From contig NC_069124.1 in the NCBI RefSeq assembly GCF_026914265.1, forward strand, positions 11,921,723-11,985,722: DNA of 64,000 nt. Reading direction: 5' to 3'. The translations under genes were made by a program, and so were the position numbers. This stretch comes from Mya arenaria. Its lineage: Eukaryota > Mollusca > Bivalvia > Myida > Myidae. Below the pieces are notes generated by a model. It was given only the letters and a program-made list of their open reading frames with translations, did no database searches and was not told the DNA's origin. This document shows positions 12,018-24,760 of this stretch, one piece after another (the stretch's first letter is position 1; the number at the start of each line of letters is the position of its first letter).

Positions 12018-12189
12018 TTGGAAACTTGCAAAATCGCCCATATTTCCATTCCAAATTTAATGTTTTATGGCTTAAACCGTCAGCAGTCTTTCATCACTGG
12101 TTTGCAGATGTTAACGCAAAAATGTGCTCGTTCCAAGACAAACATGAAAATGTTGTCGAAACGTTCAATCTGTGAGAGTGCAGCTTTAA
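12018..12189. mobile_element. TTAA MITE family A, left-truncated
   Basis: Only the right part is present: aaaccgt...cagtc, tttgcagat, gttccaagacaaa, ending in CAATCTGTGAGAGTGCAGCTTTAA. The left terminus is missing. Confidence 0.75.
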
Positions 12190-12795
12190 CCGCTCAAGAC
12201 AGTTTCAAAACAATATTCAAACGAATAGTCTTTCTCAATCCAGCAGTGTGTACAGGGAAGTCAATCATTTGTTCAACTTAGCATCTTAGATCCTTTTAGA
12301 ATTTGTGTAGCTGGCATTGCATATTAAATATGAACTTAAACATTATACATTATACACAGTCTTAACCCAATTTGCAAATTATAATAGAGAACATCTCAAG
12401 CAAAAACTTTCCGGATTAAAGCAAATGTAATTATTGTTTCCTTCGCAGTGAATTGATGTTAAATGTGTAGCACTTGCAAAACTGCTGAGCCCTGTTAAAG
12501 ATCGATAGATAAATTTGATATGGCCTTGTATAGAAAACATGTAAAACTACAGGAGCTTATTCCTTTTTCAAAGGGTAAACGTTATTTTATATAAGCATGT
12601 ATCATATGACGTTTATCTCATTCTTAAATGACACACATGCTCTTCAGATAGGTGATAACAAGATAAAGAGATAACTGTTATCGGCATTTAATGGCTACGA
12701 TTTTCCGAAATGTCGCTTACCAATAAATTTAAACAATTACATCATAACGCCGACCGGTTCATGCAAACCTAACTTTAATTATTCTCTATAAATGA
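12190..12795. other. AT-rich DNA, no feature seen
   Basis: No gene or repeat recognised. Confidence 0.4.
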
Positions 12796-12929
12796 CGTTG
12801 CCATCAGGAATTAACACCATTATACATATATTATTATACAGAACTGATATGTTTTATATTTTTAATAACTGAATACATAAGTTATGTATAATAATATATG
12901 TATAATGATGTTAATTCCTGATGGCAACG
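12796..12929. repeat. Foldback element, ~42-bp arms
   Basis: The left arm (cgttgccatcaggaattaac onward) returns as its near-perfect reverse complement ending at 12929, with one mismatch seen in about 42 bases. The loop is about 50 bases and AT-rich. It looks like a small foldback MITE or a cruciform-forming palindrome. Confidence 0.8.
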
Positions 12930-14700
12930 CCAGTCATAATGTTAAAAATAGTGAATATTCGACTCTTAGAATCAAACTTATATATTTCAAAAACGTTGAC
13001 CTCGAAACATATGCAATAACCTTTAAGGTGGAACGCGACTATGAATTATTTTTCGAGTTACTGTCTGAAAATTGGTATACGAATAGAAGAGCATATGCCC
13101 AGTTAGGGACTGTTTTTACTTTTTCAATATTCGGAACAGTTTTGAATCTACGAGTTATCAAAATATGCCACTGACGTCAATTTTGAGACGTCTCTCATAT
13201 TTTTGCGTTCCAGCTATAATAACCGATATTTTCATCAATTCTTCGTATACAGCTATGAAATGTCAACGTCAAGTACGTCTTGTGAAAACGTTCACGCTCA
13301 TATATTTTTCTTTCTCTTGTTGAACGTTATTATTTCTAAATTCGTCTATAACGTCATTTTTCGCGGGAAAAACGGCGTCGTATTTCGCTGAAAAAAGTGC
13401 GCATTTCTTTAATTCTTGAAAAAAATGCTCGTTTAATTTTTGATTTTTTTAAATACATGTATTCAATGTTTTATTACAATTCGCCTGATATCAAGAAAAG
13501 GGTACCTCACCGACTTCGTTTTTGCGCAGTATCAAATAATCTAACCCCTATACCTCTTTCTTTTTCAATACGTAGTGTATTTAAACGTTTAGCATGACGT
13601 TAATCGAATTGTTTTTGTTTATTAAATGGAAAGATTAGAAATCTTAGAGTGTCTGATCTGTTTTATGTTAGGGATATTTGTTATTGTTGTTGTGCAAAAT
13701 ATCTAATTCCACACAAGACGGGCGCTGAATAACCAGCTTTATACATCAAGGACTTAAATCTGGCGGCTATTTTAATGAGAGGCTTTCTTAATTATTAAGC
13801 AATCTCATTTGCCGAATCATAATATTTTGATAATACACATAAATAATCGTTCCAGTCACTATGCTATAAGCTGTGACTATGCTGATTAGTGCTTTGTTTT
13901 TTTTATATAAACATCTACAGTAATAACACAACAATAAACGGTTCTACTACTTTATTAGTTACCAATTTCTTTAATAAGTATCAGTAGAAATCTGCAGTTA
14001 TAAGGCTCTAAGTATGCAAAAGCATAGTAAATCCAGTGTGTGACACTCATTTCATACACAAAATATAACTCACAAACCAAAAAGTGATAATCGACAGAAA
14101 TCTGCATTGTAATAAGCACAAACGGATCCCGGCAGTAGAGGGGGTGCAGCCCCCCCCCCCCCTCCCCTTAAAATCATCCATGTTTTCTTCTGTATGTCAC
14201 TATCGGAGAAAATGTAATAGTATACAGATCTATAAAATACGCGACTACAGAGTTCAGTGTTTTGAATCTAAGTTTGATGTAGTCAATCGGTTATCGTTGA
14301 ATAAAAACATATACAATTAATAAATTCCACTAATATTGGTAACCATATTATTGACTAAGTTCGGTAGTGAATATAACCCTTGAACACGCAACGGTTTGGG
14401 GAGGGGTGTGGGGGATGGTCAGTTCTTGACGTTAAAAAATGATCTGTCATTCTTTGAACAGAAAGAAAATGACTCATGTGGTCAATATATAACGGGGTCA
14501 ATCGGCGTTAATTTAAAACACAGAATTTTTAAAGAGAAACTCTTATTCAAATCAATATTCCAATATTTATTTTGACTGATAAACACTAACTTCTTCCTAA
14601 ATAATAAACTCATACAAAATATTATTAACTGATTACAAGATTGTAACTGTTTATTTATTAGTAAAGCGCAAAAATGATTTATTTTTTTTGGTGAATGCTA
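12930..14700. other. AT-rich DNA, no gene seen
   Basis: Several open frames below 100 codons occur, but with no gene-like composition or splice context. A C-run lies at about 14149-14163 and a short G-rich stretch at 14397-14416. Confidence 0.4.
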
Positions 14701-14835
14701 AAGGATTTACTATGGTCTCATATTTCTTTCAAATTAAACTCGGTATTCTTCATAAAAACCATTATTTTCGATATGTATTTATTCTTAAAGGCATATTAAA
14801 ACAATAGTATTAGTTGTGGTAAATCTTATTTGCGT
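14700..14835. repeat. Dispersed repeat fragment related to 55768-56110
   Basis: gtgaatgctaaa, aactcggtattcttcataa, aaccatt, atgtattt and gtattagtt occur in the same order as at 55945-56100. The two copies are in the same orientation; this one lacks the TTAA-bounded left part. Confidence 0.6.
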
Positions 14836-14919
14836 TTAATACGAGTGTTTGTACTGATTGTAAATGATCACATTGAATTGTTTCTATTATCTCATCTTAT
14901 TAAGGGTTGTTATAATTCA

Positions 14920-15012
14920 CACAAATGCACTCACATGAACGCACGTATACGCCCACATACTCGTACATGCAGGCACGCCCATACACACGAACACGCACAC
15001 ACACACGCACAC
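14920..15012. repeat. CA/CACG-rich microsatellite
   Basis: Irregular CACA/CACG/CATG repeats; His/Thr/Arg-rich frames over it are artefacts. Confidence 0.8.
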
Positions 15013-15261
15013 TATGATAAAATATATGTTCCAAATGGCTTAAATGATGATCTTAAAGTTAATGTTTTTAGTGCATTAAAATGGTTAATTTTGTTAATCA
15101 ATGCCCCATAACGAGTTATTTTGTTTTCCTGACTTTACCACGCAATCAAAGCTTCTCGTGCGTACAAGCAAATTCATGAGACAACTTTTGGCGATGCATT
15201 CAATGCCCATGATACAGAAGCCAACATAGTTACCTTATCCCGCACTCAATGTCCCTGCCGT

Positions 15262-15432
15262 GCGTATTGTACACGCGTGTGTGCGTGCGTGCGTACGGGC
15301 GTGTGTACATACATGCCTGCGTGTGAGAGCGTACATGTGTGTGAGAGCGTGTGTGTGCGCGTGCGTGCGTGCGTGCATGCGTGTGTGTGTGTGTGTGTTC
15401 GCATATATGCATGCGTGTGCACGCGAGCTTGA
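15262..15432. repeat. GTGC/GTGT-rich microsatellite
   Basis: GTGC, GCGT and GT repeats of about 170 bases. It is the complement-strand type of the array at 14920, and the two sit about 250 bases apart in opposite orientation. Cys/Val-rich and His/Thr-rich frames here are not genes. Confidence 0.85.
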
Positions 15433-15813
15433 GTGTGAGATGGTGTATGGAGTGCGTTGACAATAGCATGAAATTATTTTATCTAAAATGTTCAAAACTT
15501 GCACTTTCAAGGGACACAAATGTTCAAAGCGACACAACCGAGATAAGATATCACGGGCGAGTAAATAACTTCCTGTTTCGTTTTAAATAAAAACAATCGC
15601 ATAAGACGATGCGAAAAGTGAAGGCAGGGTAAAAAAACACACATTTGAATGGGACGATATTACCACATTTAGGAACCGAAGGTATTTTCTTTATATAATA
15701 GTAAACAAATAAACGAACAACTCAATCATTTCTTGAACTGCCTTCGATTGTTATTGTGAATAATAACTCATCTATATTCATACGAAGGTTATCGTTGCTA
15801 TCTTTGCTTTCAG
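15433..15813. other. Spacer upstream of copy 2 body
   Basis: No feature apart from the pyrimidine-rich acceptor tttgctttcag at its end. Confidence 0.4.
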
Positions 15814-15841
15814 GGTGATCTTGTGCCCTAGACAGTGAGTA

Positions 15842-17425
15842 ATGTCGTTGCACGCCGGAATTCCAGGGTTAGGATGGTCCAGGAAAGAAAAATCCTTCAA
15901 TTCATGGCGTGAGAGGTAAAATGTGTTTTTCAAAGGGTTGGATAACGAGCCTCAATCTGGCTGTTAGTAGGAAACGTTTGAAATTAAAATTGTTTCAAAT
16001 AACATATAGCTGCAATGTGTTTATCATTTAAAATATATTAACGTAAATGTGTGTTAGTGTGAATATGGATTATGCTTTATTTTCTATATTGAATTAAAAG
16101 ACATGAACTATGGAATATATGAAAATAAATGATTAAATCATGACAGGATATGACATCTCGCTTTTTGTAAATGAAAGAAAAAAAAAATCAAAAATTAAAT
16201 GAAGAATTTAAACGGTCAAATTTGTAGCGAACAGACAAAATGTATTAAATATGAAAACGAATAGATGCGTTATTTCGCTTTATGTCAATGATATACCAAC
16301 TGTTATATTTTTAGTGTACTCCAACATTCAAAACATAAAGATGAAAACAAAACATTACATAATCCGATTGCAAATCAACAAACGGAGACCAGGAAAGCAA
16401 GCAAGGAACGGGATGATGCCCAAGCTGAAAAAGATGATGCACTTCGGAGGTAACCTTTAATTTTGATAAGAATTTAAGATTTACTTCTTCAAAGTGTATG
16501 TGATAGGTAAAATGTGAAGTGTAAGGGATATGTCTTATATCATGCACAGTACTAGCAGTCTGTAAGAATTTTTTGTAATTAAAATAATTCTTACCCGGTG
16601 ATGATCATTTCAAATATACTTAGCTGTGTATAAGTGCGAATAATGTTTTATGCTTTATATTTCTATTTAACCAAATACACATATGGATTTTCACGATGAT
16701 TAATCGTGAACGGACGTGACATCTCGCTTTGTTTCATTGAAGTGAAGACTTCAATGTTTATCTTTTTAGTGAACATAAACAATCAGAATATATGGAAGAA
16801 AACGAAATAATAGATAATCGGATTGAAAATCTACAAACGGAAATCAGGAAAGTAAGACAGGAAAGAGATTATGTCCAAGCTGAAAGAGATGAAGCACTTC
16901 GAAGGTAATCTTTAATTCGATCAAACTTCATGTTCATTATTTATTTGTCTTAATCTATAAATGGCTACGATAGAGTATCTATAAGTAGTGTATTAAATTT
17001 TATGATGTGCATTAATGTCGGTGTTTAATTTAGGTTAAGTGAACTTGTCTCGGTCCAACTCCGCGATAACAACCCGAATATCGTGGACCTTAGTGACGTC
17101 TACAGGCCAACAAAACTTGCTGAAATGTTTAGTGAGCTTTATGACAACGAATGGACAGCCGCTTATACGGTTATGGAAGAAACTGGCTTTACGGAAAGAC
17201 AAATAATAGATTTTCTATTGGACGTCATTATGGTACGTGTAGCATTGAAATCTGTACAGAACATATTATCAGACATTGAATGATTGAATGGTTTTCTTGA
17301 TCATTTGAGATGTTCTGGAAACTGCATCTATGATATGACTTAGTTCATTTACACAATTATAAAAGAGGCTTACATTAAATCTACAGAACTGGTTACGTGT
17401 TTAATAAACGCCATGTACTTGATAT

Positions 17426-17480
<55 letters not shown>

Positions 17481-18925
17481 CCATTTTGTAGATATTACAG
17501 TAAACTTGTTCCAAACAAAAAACGATAATTCATAAGTAGTAAACATGCTATCATCTCATGTAGTTTGAGGAGTTTTAAATTTTCTTTTCACGATATGCGT
17601 ATCAGAATATAGCGTATTGATGTAGCAAAACCGATTGTCTGTTGATGTATGGAAGTCTCTATGGCAACACCATTTAACGTAGCTCGGCCGTAGTTCAGTT
17701 CCGTTACTTTAGTCCACAATTTCCTGCTTTCCTTGAATTGATGGGACAGTCACAGTCAAGCAGTATAATTACGAAAAACACTTACAAAGAAACTTGATTG
17801 GACATTTACGTTTTACATTTCTTTTTATATGCCGACAGGAGGCATACACCTTTTGCAAAGAAGAACTTGACAAATGCTGGAGAGTCGTATTGAAATGGTT
17901 CCTTGACGATGTGAGTTATTCTATACTTCAAGTTTAGAAAAACAACACACCAATGAAATGTTAAATGTGCGCGCTTTTAGCAGATCAGTAAATCGCAGAA
18001 TTGTATTATTAGTGAGTAAATGTTTGCATGTTAATTAGTACCATGAAATACTCAAACAGAAACATGCCTTTATATGTTTTTATATGAAGAGATCGCCAAG
18101 CGCTCAACAAACACGAAAGGCACTTAAGGATGGGCGAAAGGTTCTAGTTGTAAAACATGTACCCGAAATTCAACAGGTAGGCGGCTTTCTTGTTTGTGAA
18201 CTTTTACCACATAGTAGGGTGTTGGTTATTTGGTTGATTGCTGTCTAATTGCCGTTTAAAAACTGCACTTATTATGGTGGGAGTAAGTGTGTATCTTTTA
18301 AATGCTTTTATTTTAGGAGTTCACTACGTATTTGTCATTGATGTGCCACAACGAAGTATTAAAAACTTTACTGATGAAAAAAGAGGTGCAAGATTACTTC
18401 CATGTTTGCATAAAGATTTCCTTGCTCATGAATGCAAACGATCCACCTCCCTTTCTTGAATGCTGTGGCTGGAAACCGTTTAAGGAGCGAGATGGCGTGA
18501 ATGAAGCGGTAGGTAGCGAATATTCTCGATCGCCTGTCCAACAAAGCGAACTTACGGAATGGGATAAACAGCCTTTTGGACCAGATAAAGAAAAAGCAAC
18601 AAACAACACACTTGAAAATAATGATTTGCTACAAGCCAGTCAAACTTCATATCCCTTCGATATTGCCGAAGCAAATATAGAGAAGAGAGAAACGTTTGAA
18701 AAGAATGTATACAAGGAGTATACGAATAGAGGTCAATATGTAGAGTTTTCTGTGTGGCCTGCAATGTATTTACAAAAAGGCGAGATTTTGAGTAAAGGCA
18801 TAGCTCAAGGCTCAAATAGCAACATGTTTGAAAGCAGTGACAAATCTTGGGTTTGGTGGAAATCTTTTAAAAGGGATGATCCGTTAAAAGCAATGGCAAC
18901 AACAGCAAAAAACCTAGTAGTCTAA
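15842..18925 (+). CDS. MIEAP-like protein with duplicated coil exons (copy 2)
   Basis: Exons are 15842-15915, 16315-16449, 16770-16904, 17034-17232, 17839-17910, 18090-18176 and 18317-18925. They sum to 1311 bases: 437 in-frame codons including the stop, all junctions in phase and all introns GT-AG. The ATG at 15842 lies in an exon that begins at 15814 after an acceptor, with in-frame stops upstream, so it is the likely start; a first exon at 6828 is possible instead. Residues 25-114 are two copies of a charged 45-residue coiled coil. Residues 115-181 hold RPTKLAEMFSELYDNEW. The 24-residue exon reads FCKEELDKCW. The terminal exon has NANDPPPFLECCGWKPF, then YVEFSVWPAMYLQKGE and KGIAQG. I infer a Mieap-like protein, intact and probably expressed. 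A terminal-exon insert of about 60 residues, absent from copy 3, separates the DPP and VWP blocks. Confidence 0.75.
16315..16904 (+). repeat. Tandem duplicated coil exons of copy 2
   Basis: Two exons of exactly 135 bases (16315-16449 and 16770-16904), both phase 2-2, encode related segments ending KDDALRR and RDEALRR. The introns before them also match (gacatctcgcttt about 100 bases before the second acceptor and in the first intron). Exon and flanking intron were duplicated together. The second copy keeps a better heptad pattern than the first. Confidence 0.8.
17421..17478. repeat. (TA)n microsatellite in copy 2 intron
   Basis: An AT run of about 55 bases between exons 17034-17232 and 17839-17910. 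Confidence 0.95.
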
Positions 18926-20679
18926 TGCTTAACCAATAGACTCTTTCAAAGGCACGCGGTTCAAGGCAAACAAAATGAAAGAACAAAAGAGGCAGAGCTA
19001 AAAGACAACAGTATTACACATCTATCAAATTATCGTCATCGGTAATTGTTTTGGGCATTGGCACGCTTTCTAACAACTTAGTTAGAACTCTCCGGGGTTT
19101 TAAAATCATATTTGTGGACTTGTTATACACAGGCGCGAAAACAACATTGTTTGTATGTTTAATATTTTGCAACATCATGTTTATCAATGACATAGTTGTA
19201 AGCTAAAGATAAATGTTGTCATATTTGTCGCAAATACAATGGTTCTAATTTAAACAAACTAAACATTCTACAAAGGTTACATAATTACAATTTTTTTTTT
19301 ATCAAACATACCATATTATGGTTCGTTGCAAGAGTTAAAATGGCTAACAATAACAGATATATGTTAATACTCTACTGCCGTTCTTTTATATCAAACACTG
19401 CATAATAAGATACCATCATACATTACTTTGTAACACTTTTAATACTGATGAATACTATACACTCATGTCGGTTTTAAAGAAATGACATTATTTCTAATTT
19501 GTTGCTAAGAAATAATTACCCAAAAGATTCCTTTTAGTATAACAGTTTGCAAAATATGGAGTGAAACACCTCTCGAAGTTTCAATCGAAGTGTCATTAAT
19601 TGGCAACTTGCAAATTGAAGTTTAGGCTCTATCTTTTGAACAAAACATTTCAGTGAAGATTTCAAATCCAACTGAAAAGTTACGATTAAAACATCATATT
19701 CATAATGATAATTATCAGTTGTTGTGAAAAAAGTGGGTGTCTGTCGGTAAGTGTTTGAAATTTGATGAAATGCTGCTTGTATCAAACACGTTGTATTATT
19801 TATAACCTTAAAAGTATTGTTTCATATATCTTTATCGATGAATTTATTTTTATATATCATTTTTGATATTTGAATAATAGTGTTTGTGTGTGAAATGTTC
19901 ATAATTCATTTGAAAACTGTTTGTGTTTTAAAGTGCCATATTAAAAATATGATATATTTTAGTTGACTCTGTTATTATATCACAATGTGTTACCTTCTTG
20001 AAATAAAGATCGGTGCATTATAAACAATATCACTTTTCAGCAGACAGTCGCGACCCGTTGGCTCGATATCCCAGGGACAGGCCAACATTCTTCGTGCTTC
20101 GCATATTTCGAGCCAAGCGAGAATGCTACCAAAGATTAAACAAAATCGGTTCTTTACATCCATTTCCTGCCAAAGATACAATTAAGCCAAGCGATATCGA
20201 GATAACGAGTTTCGGTTTACATAGTATATGCATTTCGTTCTTGTTTTTGCATTTTCATTGCAAACAAATGATAATAACTTTAATCCTGCGACGAAAATAC
20301 CCGTGAAGAAATTCTCAAGACTCTGCTCCTAGTTTCTTTTTAGCACGAATTCACTTGCATTATCACGATAATAGTTTTTGTTGAAAATACTACATATTAA
20401 AGATTAATTTCATATATATCAAGTGTTCCTTGAACAAGGTTTTAGTTAAATGTTTGGCAAATAGGCTTGACCTCTGTACTGTAGTTATATAATAAGTATT
20501 TCTTTGAAATAGAATTGCATTTATCCGAATGCTTATACCATTGCTATATATACTTTAAATATATTTTAAGCTCCGTTTCATCTCTCTGTTTCAACGTGTA
20601 TTGTGGTCAATACGCTACTTCCTGTCTTGCAATTGCAAGATGCAATTAATATAATATATTGAAAATAGATCCCGAGGTA
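18926..20679. other. Intergenic between copy 2 and the long repeat
   Basis: AT-rich. The first 300 bases (for example atctatcaaattatcgtcat near 19020 and catcatgtttatcaatg near 19170) recur behind the pseudogene at 30600-31220, so they are part of the duplicated gene unit. 20035-20200 is more GC-rich but I recognise nothing in it. Confidence 0.4.
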
Positions 20680-23650
20680 ATGGTCCGCGTACTTTCTACG
20701 TTACTTAACGCATTAAAATGTAAGGAACATTTTTCCCTGCGACAAACGACGCCGAAGGTATGTTTTAAATATAATTGTAGTATTGAATACAGACTTGTAA
20801 GTCGAATCACAGAATAACACTTCTAGTCAAAAACATTTAACTTTATGGACATGTGGACCCTAATGCAAGCAATAAGATAACCACAATGTGCCAAGATAGA
20901 CAACATGATCGTGTAATGTATGCTAAAGGCTCATCATTAATTGCCCAGGGGAAAAACCAACGTAGAAAGCCATAGAGTTGTCGAAATCTTGAAGTGCTTG
21001 AATGCACCGTATGCCACAAGGAGAATTATGAGCCGACACTGCTAGAACATGTGTAATTTTGCAAGCATTCAAACTTAGCTTTTATTAGGGACACAACTAA
21101 ATAACTGCGTCTTTGGTAAACAAACACCTTGCAAAATCAGACAATGCACTAAAACATGTTCGGATATGTATATTTATGAACAGCAAGACATCTTCTCAAA
21201 ACGTCAATATCTCAATTACATTAAAAATATACTGGCATTTCAATAACCGACTCTACTACCATGTATTTAAGACCTATAGGATCGCCAACATGACTTTATT
21301 TACACGGTCAGAATCTTTTTCAAAACCGGCCAAGAACTGAGTCCTATGTAACGGTTTGCCTTTAAGATGGCATCGGAGCGGCCAATTAACTGGTGGTCTA
21401 CGTTGCATGTATTTAACAGCGACCGCTACAGGACAAACGACTGTTTATTTAAGCGATATGAGGATCCCTTGTCCCTTATTGTCCAGGTCAGTATTAGACC
21501 CTGCAACAGTTTTGCATTATTTCCACAGATCAAATGTGAAATCGGATAGAGATATGACTCAAATTGCATATTCGGGTTTAGAAATGATCATTTTCCATAT
21601 TCTGAAAATGGCCATGGAATGCCCATGAGAAGGCATTGGTGAACCGACTGCTTTTGTATCAATTAAAACATCAATAAGGCGTGATATCCACTGCACCTTA
21701 AGCATACATACCGGTAAAACAATTTGTCTTTGAACTATTGAATTATAAAATTAAAATCCAAATATCATTTTCAATTCCCCTGCCTTTAATGGCAAGCGAC
21801 GAAACCAAGACTTTATCAATGGTTGCGAAAGATTTGGCTGGGATCTTACGCAAGCCTTATCAGAAATTGCTGGACAAGGTCTCTCCAGCCTTACCCAACA
21901 TATTACTTAGAAGCTTATCTGTTAGCCATTGCATAACATAGTTGCCATTTTTAAGCTCTTTTGTTCTATGCTGATGTACCACTAGAAACATGTAACTTAG
22001 CACAAAGAACGCGTCTGTCCCGACAGGTCAATAGTTGCAATTATTGTTCTTATTGGTGGCCTGAATGGAAAATTACTTCCCCATTAACACCAATATATAG
22101 TTTTCGAACATTATCAGACTGTGAATAGTGTAATAACGATTCAATATCTACATATGTTCCTTATTCTATTTTGGTTTGAATGGCCCATTGTCTGAAAATA
22201 CACAAAATGATGTGGCCCAAATTGTTTTCGAGAGCGTATTTTGCACATTTGGTAGAGGTAAATCGCTAATACCTGTTTGGTCACTGTCCCTCAGAGTCTG
22301 ATCAAGTGGTAACTGTAGCATTTGCAAGTCTGGGTCCATAATTTGGGTACTGGTGGTACAAGGCCCGGTGGTAGGAGTCGTGGTGACCGCTCCATTGTCA
22401 TCTATTCTCCCGTACAGGGCCATTGCCGGACCCCTTAGTGTCGGAAGGTCGTGTAGCACGCCCGATCCAGTCGATCTAGATGACACGATAATCGGCCCGT
22501 TGATGTCAACCTCCATTCCGCGCGCACATCGGTCGTCGGCAGAAAACCTCTATGTTGTGGAGGCGGTACGCTTGATGGTGCTGGGTCTAGTCGCGCCATC
22601 TTCGACCTTCGAACTTCCTACACAATAGGTTGTATTTTGTATGAAATGTAATTAACAATTTACAACTTAGGATGACGTAGTATTCATGCAAGTCACAATT
22701 GATAAAATATGGCGAGCACATGGATTTACCTAGTTAAACGTTTTTTAAAATATATCTTAATAAAAGTCTTTAGCAATATATCAATCACACTCTTTTATAT
22801 TAATACTTTCATTTGAATAATAATTACCTGCCTAATGTGATCGATCGATGTACCATTTAAACAATATGTATCATTTGGCGAGTACATGAGTTTACAAAGA
22901 AAACAACTTTTGTTACTTTCGTTGATAACAATATCTCGCTAATAATAAGCATTAATAACAGTTTTTATCAAATATTTTTAGAAATAGATTGTTCTAGTTA
23001 GTATCATAACGAGGAAACTTCCGTATATGCGATTACAAAGAAAACGGTTTTTGTTGATTCCTTTGATAATAATATCTCGCTTATAATATGCAATAATTCA
23101 ATTATAGTTTTTCTTATTTAATTGTTATAAAAAATGTACTCGTTAGAATCAGAATGAGAGAATTTGTGTGTACACACCAACCTTATAATTCGCCTTAATC
23201 TTTCGAGAGATGTTGATTTGCTATCGATTGAGTTTATATACGTATGCTCAATTCCGCTGGAACTTAATGAGTTTTATTACAACCACGTGTCAACTTATAC
23301 GCCAATATTTAAACAGAAAATGAAAGTTATATGTACAGTTATGAAATATTGTTCCGATTACGAAAAGTTATTATACAGCAATAGCTTCTAATATTTAAAA
23401 AAATACAATGAAAATATGATTGGTTGCGTCGAGACCAACACCGCAAATGTCACATTTCACGACAATATTTCTATCTTCCTTGTCAAATTGTTTATTGTTT
23501 TAAAAGGTCTACAATATTTCTATGACATTATGCTATAAATTTATACTAAATTGTACACAAATCGCCAACACATAATATTCGAGTGATTTGTACGTTCTTG
23601 AAAATATAGGAAAATTACGCGGAGATAGCCGGTAAGTAGAAGTATTTGAG
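20680..23650. repeat. ~2.9-kb dispersed repeat, copy A
   Basis: The segment from gcgtactttctacgttactt to gccggtaag is paralogous, in the same order and orientation, to 59355-62085. Short blocks are nearly identical (catcggagcggccaat, gaaaatggccatggaatgcc, gtgaccgctccattgtcatc, aacaatatctcgctaataat). The two differ by small indels. No terminal repeats, reverse transcriptase or transposase are visible. The element type is unknown; it could be a non-autonomous element or a segmental duplicate. Confidence 0.7.
22166..22516 (-). CDS. Unrecognised 116-codon ORF inside long repeat A
   Basis: A minus-strand ORF, Thr/Pro/Asp-rich, starting MEVDINGPIIVSSRST and containing DLQMLQLPLDQTL. A second ATG-led frame starts about 90 bases upstream on the same strand. 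In the paralogous repeat at 60750-61090 the same region is largely conserved, but the DLQMLQLPLDQ counterpart runs into a TAG. No domain is recognised. It may be a fragment of an element-encoded protein or a chance ORF. Confidence 0.25.
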   Translation of the reverse strand: MEVDINGPIIVSSRSTGSGVLHDLPTLRGPAMALYGRIDDNGAVTTTPTTGPCTTSTQIMDPDLQMLQLPLDQTLRDSDQTGISDLPLPNVQNTLSKTIWATSFCVFSDNGPFKPK

Positions 23651-23906
23651 TCATTTTGGAAAGTAAACCAGATTAGTTACACAAATCAATACCTGGATGT
23701 ATTTATGGGCGTCTGACATAAATGAAATGTTAAAATGTATACGTTAAGGACTGGTCAACTCTAATATGAATATAATGGTTCTAACATGCACTAGATAATC
23801 CTGCATATCATCCAAGTCTTTGGTACGCTTGGGTATAATTTAACCTATGTGTAAAGTGTGGGGTGTTACAAAGACTAGAGGTAAATATATATGTTACTGA
23901 GATGAC

Positions 23907-23939
23907 TGAGATTATTATTATTATTATTATTATTATTAT

Positions 23940-23989
<50 letters not shown>

Positions 23990-24015
23990 TGGTATTATTA
24001 TTATTTTATTATTAT
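23907..24015. repeat. (ATT)n-(AAT)n head-to-head microsatellite
   Basis: ATT repeats (about 23910-23940) are followed directly by AAT repeats (23941-23990) and again ATT repeats (23993-24015). The first junction forms a long perfect hairpin. Confidence 0.95.
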
Positions 24016-24559
24016 TATTTTTTGTATTATATTTTTTTCGTCTTCTGTATCTTGTGCCTCATACATTCGGACGGATGAAAAAATGGAAATGATAATAGCT
24101 CACCTTCGCTGTTCTACATTGGTTTCTGCTTTTGATGCCAGTCTTTTTTAAAAAAACAACAACACTAAAGTATAATTATGTATCAATCAAAACATTTGTG
24201 AAACTAATGTACATCATTTTAAGTTGCTTAGGTTTTGTTAACTTTGTGCTTGTATATAAGCCCGTTGCTTGTCCGTCAGTGTTGATATTTTGCGTATATT
24301 ATGAACATTTACGAAAACTAGCTTATTATGTATACCATATATTTCTGAACATTAATGGTTAAGATTAAGGGGAAGTAACCATGATTTTTATTCAAGCTTT
24401 GCTTGTATAGATTAACTACCTTGACACAACTCATGCCTTTCTTGTATGTTATGTATTTTGAGCCAGTGGCCTTTAATTACTCAATAAACTGTTGACTTGT
24501 ATTGACTTGACTTATGAAGACGTTCACATATCTTAACATATACATTAAGCATTATATGG
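24016..24559. other. Intergenic, AT-rich
   Basis: No gene or repeat recognised; an AATAAA occurs near 24482. Confidence 0.35.
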
Positions 24560-24760
24560 ATAAATCGTGAAGGGAGATAAACAACCGCCATATCTTCAAT
24601 TACTTTAGAAGGGGGACGAAGCTGTCAAGTTGTAATTTACTTCCTCTTTCGATTTACTCAATGGGAACGGCAGGGCACAAATACCAGAGAGTTCCCCTTT
24701 CCGAAACGGGTTCAACAGGGGACATGAGGATCAGACGCTATGTTTGCAAATGTTATCAAG
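24560..24760 (+). promoter_or_regulatory. 5' module and first exon of copy 3
   Basis: It aligns with 6640-6864. It contains acttcctctttcg, gggaacggcagggca and gggttcaacaggggac, then ATG at 24724 and MRIRRYVCKCYQ, with the donor at 24761 in phase 1. It likely covers the core promoter, 5' UTR and first coding exon. Confidence 0.5.

Noticed and set aside
12884..13174. 96-codon ORF starting MYNNICIMML
   Set aside because: It starts inside the foldback palindrome; no family motif, splice context or paralogue seen.
15230..15590. His/Thr and Cys/Val-rich frames on both strands
   Set aside because: GTGC/GTGT microsatellite.
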